Positions 6,524 through 8,584 of a stretch of DNA of 8,584 nucleotides are shown here, piece by piece. The DNA comes from Rhodanobacter sp. (GTDB lineage Bacteria > Pseudomonadota > Gammaproteobacteria > Xanthomonadales > Rhodanobacteraceae). Numbering within the stretch: the stretch's first letter is position 1; each line of letters begins with the position of its first letter. The position numbers were made by a program, and so were the translations under genes. Below the pieces are notes generated by a model. The model worked only from the letters and a program-made list of their open reading frames with translations. It ran no database searches and had not been told where the DNA came from. The stretch lies in NCBI GenBank assembly GCA_026193555.1, contig JAPHUU010000384.1, positions 1 to 8,584 on the forward strand. The letters run 5' to 3'.

Positions 6524-7291
6524 TCAATCCGCGCGCAGATCCAGCACGCCACCACGGGCCGGCATGCCCTCTGCGCTGAGCAGGTAGATGGCCGCTGCGG
6601 CGGCGGCATCCGGCAGCGGTCGCTGCATGATGTCCTCGCCGAAGTATGCCTGTCGCCGCAATGGCGTGCGCATCGGCGCCGGCAGCAGGGCATGCGTGCG
6701 CAGCGGACTACTGTCGGTCTCCTCGTGCAGGATCGCCACAAACCGCTCCAGCGCCGCCTTCGACACGCCGTACCCGCCCCAGTGGGCACGCTGCAAAAGT
6801 TCGGGGTTGTCCAGCACGAAGACTGCCGCGCTGTCGGTCGCCGCGTTCAACAGCGGCATGCAGGCCTGGGTGAGCGCGAATGGCGCGGACACATTGACAT
6901 GCAGCGCCCGCAACCAGTCATCCGGCTTGTGCATGCCCAGCGGAGTCAACCCGGCAAAGCTGGCAGCGGCGTGAACCACGCCATCCAGACGGCCGAAATC
7001 GCGCTCCAGCCCTTCGGCCAGCGCGGCATACTCGCGGGGTGTCGCCACTTCCATGTCCAGCGGGTGAATCACCGGCTCGGACAGGCCTTCGGCGATCATC
7101 GCGTCGTAAAGCTGCTCCAGCGGTCGCTTGCGCTTGCCGGTGATCACCACCGTGGCACCCGATCGCGCGGCGGCGCGCGCCACAGTGCTGCCGAGACCAC
7201 CGTAGGCGCCGGTCACCAGCACCACCCGATCGGCAAGCGTATCGTCGGCCGGCACCCAGCCAGTCGGCAGTCGACAAACAGGCAGCGTCAT
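6524..7291 (-). CDS. YciK-like short-chain dehydrogenase/reductase with altered active site
   Basis: This is a 255-residue classical-size SDR with a Rossmann fold; substrate unknown. The cofactor loop TGAYGGLG is at 27-34, and TGKRKR after the second strand (51-56) suggests NADPH preference. RLDGVVHAAA (101-110) stands where many SDRs have the NNAG motif, HVNVSAPFALTQ follows at 131-142, and the catalytic pair is Y174 and K178 in WGGYGVSK. The overall pattern, including PLLN and RAHWGGY, resembles E. coli YciK. The odd point is that the residue 13 before the Tyr, normally the catalytic Ser, is Asp161 (FVLDNP). The enzyme may therefore have altered or no redox activity. The ATG at 7291 shares its A with the grxD stop (TGATG), with GGAG about ten bases upstream, indicating translational coupling to grxD. 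Confidence 0.9.
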   Translation of the reverse strand: MTLPVCRLPTGWVPADDTLADRVVLVTGAYGGLGSTVARAAARSGATVVITGKRKRPLEQLYDAMIAEGLSEPVIHPLDMEVATPREYAALAEGLERDFGRLDGVVHAAASFAGLTPLGMHKPDDWLRALHVNVSAPFALTQACMPLLNAATDSAAVFVLDNPELLQRAHWGGYGVSKAALERFVAILHEETDSSPLRTHALLPAPMRTPLRRQAYFGEDIMQRPLPDAAAAAAIYLLSAEGMPARGGVLDLRAD

Positions 7292-7629
7292 CAGGAGGCC
7301 ACTCCGGAAACGTCACGAGCCATGCGGGTCAGTTCGCCGGAAGAATTCAGGTCCTCGATGATGTCGCAACCACCGATCAACTCGCCATGGATGAACAACT
7401 GTGGAAAGGTCGGCCAGTTGGCGAAATGTGGCAACGCCGCGCGCACCTGCGGTTCCGCCAGCACGTTCACGGCATGAAACCCCACACCGGTACCGGACAG
7501 CGCCTTGGCGGCGCGGCTGGAGAAGCCGCACATCGGATACTCCGGCGTGCCCTTCATGAAGAGCACCATGGGATGCTCGGCCAGCATCGCCTTGATTCGT
7601 TCGTTGATGTCCATAGCTCGGTGTTTCAT
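7291..7629 (-). CDS. grxD: Monothiol glutaredoxin (Grx4/GrxD family)
   Basis: CGFS-type monothiol glutaredoxins bind a [2Fe-2S] cluster with glutathione at a dimer interface and act in Fe-S cluster transfer and iron homeostasis in the cytoplasm. The 112-residue product has the single-domain length of E. coli GrxD (115). It shows [14 protein letters not shown] with the active Cys at 34, WPTFPQL (72-78) and GGCDI (86-90), all glutathione or cluster-contact motifs, and K26 before the active site. The start is uncertain. The ATG at 7629 has no clear Shine-Dalgarno site, and an ATG five codons in (7614) would give MDINERIK, closer to the E. coli start. The gene heads a minus-strand operon with the overlapping dehydrogenase and is divergent from sodB. 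Confidence 0.95.
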   Translation of the reverse strand: MKHRAMDINERIKAMLAEHPMVLFMKGTPEYPMCGFSSRAAKALSGTGVGFHAVNVLAEPQVRAALPHFANWPTFPQLFIHGELIGGCDIIEDLNSSGELTRMARDVSGVAS

Positions 7630-7652
7630 CTTTACAATGCAGGCAGTTCACT

Positions 7653-7661
7653 ATTGTACCA
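7653..7661 (-). promoter_or_regulatory. Extended -10 promoter for the grxD operon
   Basis: On the minus strand TGGTACAAT (7661-7653) matches the extended -10 form TGnTATAAT with one mismatch in the hexamer; no good -35 is present. A start near 7646 gives a leader of about 17 bases to the first ATG or 32 to the second. A TTTACA at 7631-7636 on the plus strand may contribute to an overlapping sodB promoter, but its -10 is weak. Confidence 0.45.
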
Positions 7662-7727
7662 GTCACCCGTCGACTGCCGTTTGCGGCATCGGCGGATCTT
7701 CTACGCCAACGTCAAAAGGAGTCATTC

Positions 7728-8306
7728 ATGGCGATCGAACTTCCTCCGCTTCCGTATGAAAGAAACGCTCTGGAGCCGCACATTTCGGCCGAAACGCTGG
7801 ACTTTCACTATGGCAAGCATCACCAGGCCTATGTGACCAACCTGAACAAGCTGATCGAAGGCACCGAATTCGCCGACCTGCCGCTTGAGGAGATCATTCG
7901 CAAGTCATCCGGCGGCATGTTCAACAATGCTGCACAGATATGGAACCACACGTTCTATTGGCACTCCATGAGCCCGAATGGCGGTGGTGCACCGAGCGGC
8001 AAGCTGGCCGATGCGATTGCCAAGGCATTCGGTTCGGTGGACAAGTTCAAGGAAGAGTTCAGCAAGTCCGCCACCGGCAACTTCGGCTCGGGCTGGACCT
8101 GGCTGGTGCAGCGTCCGGACGGCTCGCTGGGCATCGTCAACACCTCCAACGCGGCCACCCCGATCACCGGCAGCGACAAGCCACTGTTCACTGCCGACGT
8201 GTGGGAGCATGCTTATTACATCGACTACCGCAATGCCCGCCCGAAGTATCTGGAGGCATTCTGGAACCTTGTGAACTGGGAGTTCGCGGCGAAGAATCTC
8301 GCCTGA
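7728..8306 (+). CDS. sodB: Iron superoxide dismutase
   Basis: This enzyme converts superoxide to oxygen and hydrogen peroxide in the cytoplasm with a single Fe centre. The 192-residue product has the usual Fe/Mn-SOD length and order. The N-terminal helical hairpin carries [13 protein letters not shown] (ligand H27, second-shell Y35), [14 protein letters not shown] carries Q70 and ligand H74, and [11 protein letters not shown] carries ligands D157 and H161. Q70 in the AAQ position is the Fe-type signature. The C-terminus [14 protein letters not shown] is typical of SodB. The ATG at 7728 has AAAGGAG six bases upstream. It is a single gene, divergent from grxD, closed by the terminator at 8325. 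Iron-responsive control is common for this family, but I see no clear Fur box here. Confidence 0.97.
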   Translation: MAIELPPLPYERNALEPHISAETLDFHYGKHHQAYVTNLNKLIEGTEFADLPLEEIIRKSSGGMFNNAAQIWNHTFYWHSMSPNGGGAPSGKLADAIAKAFGSVDKFKEEFSKSATGNFGSGWTWLVQRPDGSLGIVNTSNAATPITGSDKPLFTADVWEHAYYIDYRNARPKYLEAFWNLVNWEFAAKNLA

Positions 8307-8324
8307 ATCCGGGCCACGGGAACG

Positions 8325-8359
8325 AAAAAGGCGGGGCCGGCGACGGCTCCGCCTTTTTT
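8325..8359. terminator. Bidirectional Rho-independent terminator
   Basis: GGCGGGGCC (8330-8338) pairs with GGCTCCGCC (8345-8353) over nine positions with one G-T pair and a six-base loop. It is flanked by five A (8325-8329) and six T (8354-8359), so it works on both strands. It starts 19 bases after the sodB stop and 36 bases past the stop of the converging SulP-type gene. Confidence 0.93.
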
Positions 8360-8362
8360 CAT

Positions 8363-8401
8363 GCCCGATCAGGCGGCCCGATCAGCTGGCCCAATCAGCC
8401 G
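8363..8401. repeat. Three 13-bp imperfect tandem repeats
   Basis: Units GCCCGATCAGGCG (8363-8375), GCCCGATCAGCTG (8376-8388) and GCCCAATCAGCCG (8389-8401) follow one another with no gap. The third unit contains the stop codon of the SulP-type gene. Each unit carries TCA, read as TGA on the minus strand. Because the period is 13, the three stops fall in three different frames. Confidence 0.7.
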
Positions 8402-8584
8402 AGGCGGTCGTCGGCCAGGTGATAGTGCGGATCTTCCGTGGCATTCGACTCGACCATGCCGCCCGCCTTGAGCAAGAGCTCCGCACAGTCCACGCTCAGA
8501 TGCCGCAGGTGCAACTGCTTGCCCAGCTTCTGGTAGCGCTCTGCCAGCGCGTCGATCGCCTCGATCGCCGAGTGATCCATCACC
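8395..8584 (-). CDS. C-terminal STAS end of a SulP-type anion transporter, cut by the window edge
   Basis: The last 62 codons of a minus-strand gene are visible, ending in TGA at 8397-8395; the start lies beyond the right edge. The segment [13 protein letters not shown], then [12 protein letters not shown] and the ending [13 protein letters not shown], fits the C-terminal STAS domain of bacterial SulP permeases, which carry sulfate, bicarbonate or other anions at the inner membrane. DHSA sits where the conserved STAS Asp/Ser loop lies. The first codon seen is GTG (8583-8581) and is most likely an internal valine, not a start. The transport domain is not visible, so substrate and full architecture are unknown; a stand-alone STAS protein is less likely. 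It converges with sodB on a shared terminator. Confidence 0.8.
   Translation of the reverse strand, partial: VMDHSAIEAIDALAERYQKLGKQLHLRHLSVDCAELLLKAGGMVESNATEDPHYHLADDRLG

Noticed and set aside
6488..7477. 329-residue plus-strand frame
   Set aside because: Antisense to the SDR and grxD, both of which show intact family motifs on the minus strand.
1..8584. CRISPR arrays, insertion sequences, rRNA, known riboswitches
   Set aside because: I saw no regularly spaced repeats, transposase frames, rRNA segments or conserved riboswitch cores on either strand.

Overview
The window looks like chromosomal DNA of a high-GC gammaproteobacterium of the Xanthomonadales type, with Rhodanobacteraceae-like (Rhodanobacter/Dyella) as my best guess. 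This rests on a large Oar-type TonB-dependent receptor, a full-length PpnN nucleosidase, an Fe-type SodB and strongly GC-biased codon use. The placement is an inference from gene content, not a database result. Most of the window is ordinary core genome. The only accessory-looking stretch is the left edge.

Layout. Positions 1-467 hold no long gene and are locally AT-rich (20 G/C among the 60 bases at 361-420, against 37 of 60 at 1141-1200 inside ppnN). Two small coupled minus-strand reading frames sit at the very left, one cut by the edge. Around them are a perfect hairpin, a promoter-like site and an inverted repeat. This stretch lies directly 3' of a tRNA-Asn(GTT) gene (468-544, minus), a common kind of place for integrated elements. 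ppnN (615-2015, minus) follows. Next come a strong terminator (2114-2142) and a 1082-residue Oar-like TonB-dependent receptor (2169-5417, minus). A 438-base gap with no recognisable gene separates this from a minus-strand operon read as grxD (7629-7291), a YciK-like short-chain dehydrogenase (7291-6524) and a YhgN/MarC-family membrane protein (6470-5856). sodB (7728-8306, plus) is divergent from grxD across 98 bases. sodB ends at a bidirectional terminator (8325-8359), converging on the 3' end of a SulP-type transporter/STAS gene that runs off the right edge.

How the genes fit together. GrxD (Fe-S cluster trafficking) and SodB (superoxide removal) form a divergent pair linked by iron and redox biology. 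The dehydrogenase starts inside the grxD stop codon (TGATG), so the two are probably translationally coupled. PpnN handles nucleotide monophosphate turnover, and the receptor is a stand-alone outer-membrane import or binding gene.

I did not find a clear undescribed system. The points most worth a second look are the tRNA-Asn-adjacent fragment, the replaced catalytic serine in the dehydrogenase, and a triple 13-bp repeat that places TGA in all three minus-strand frames at the end of the SulP gene.
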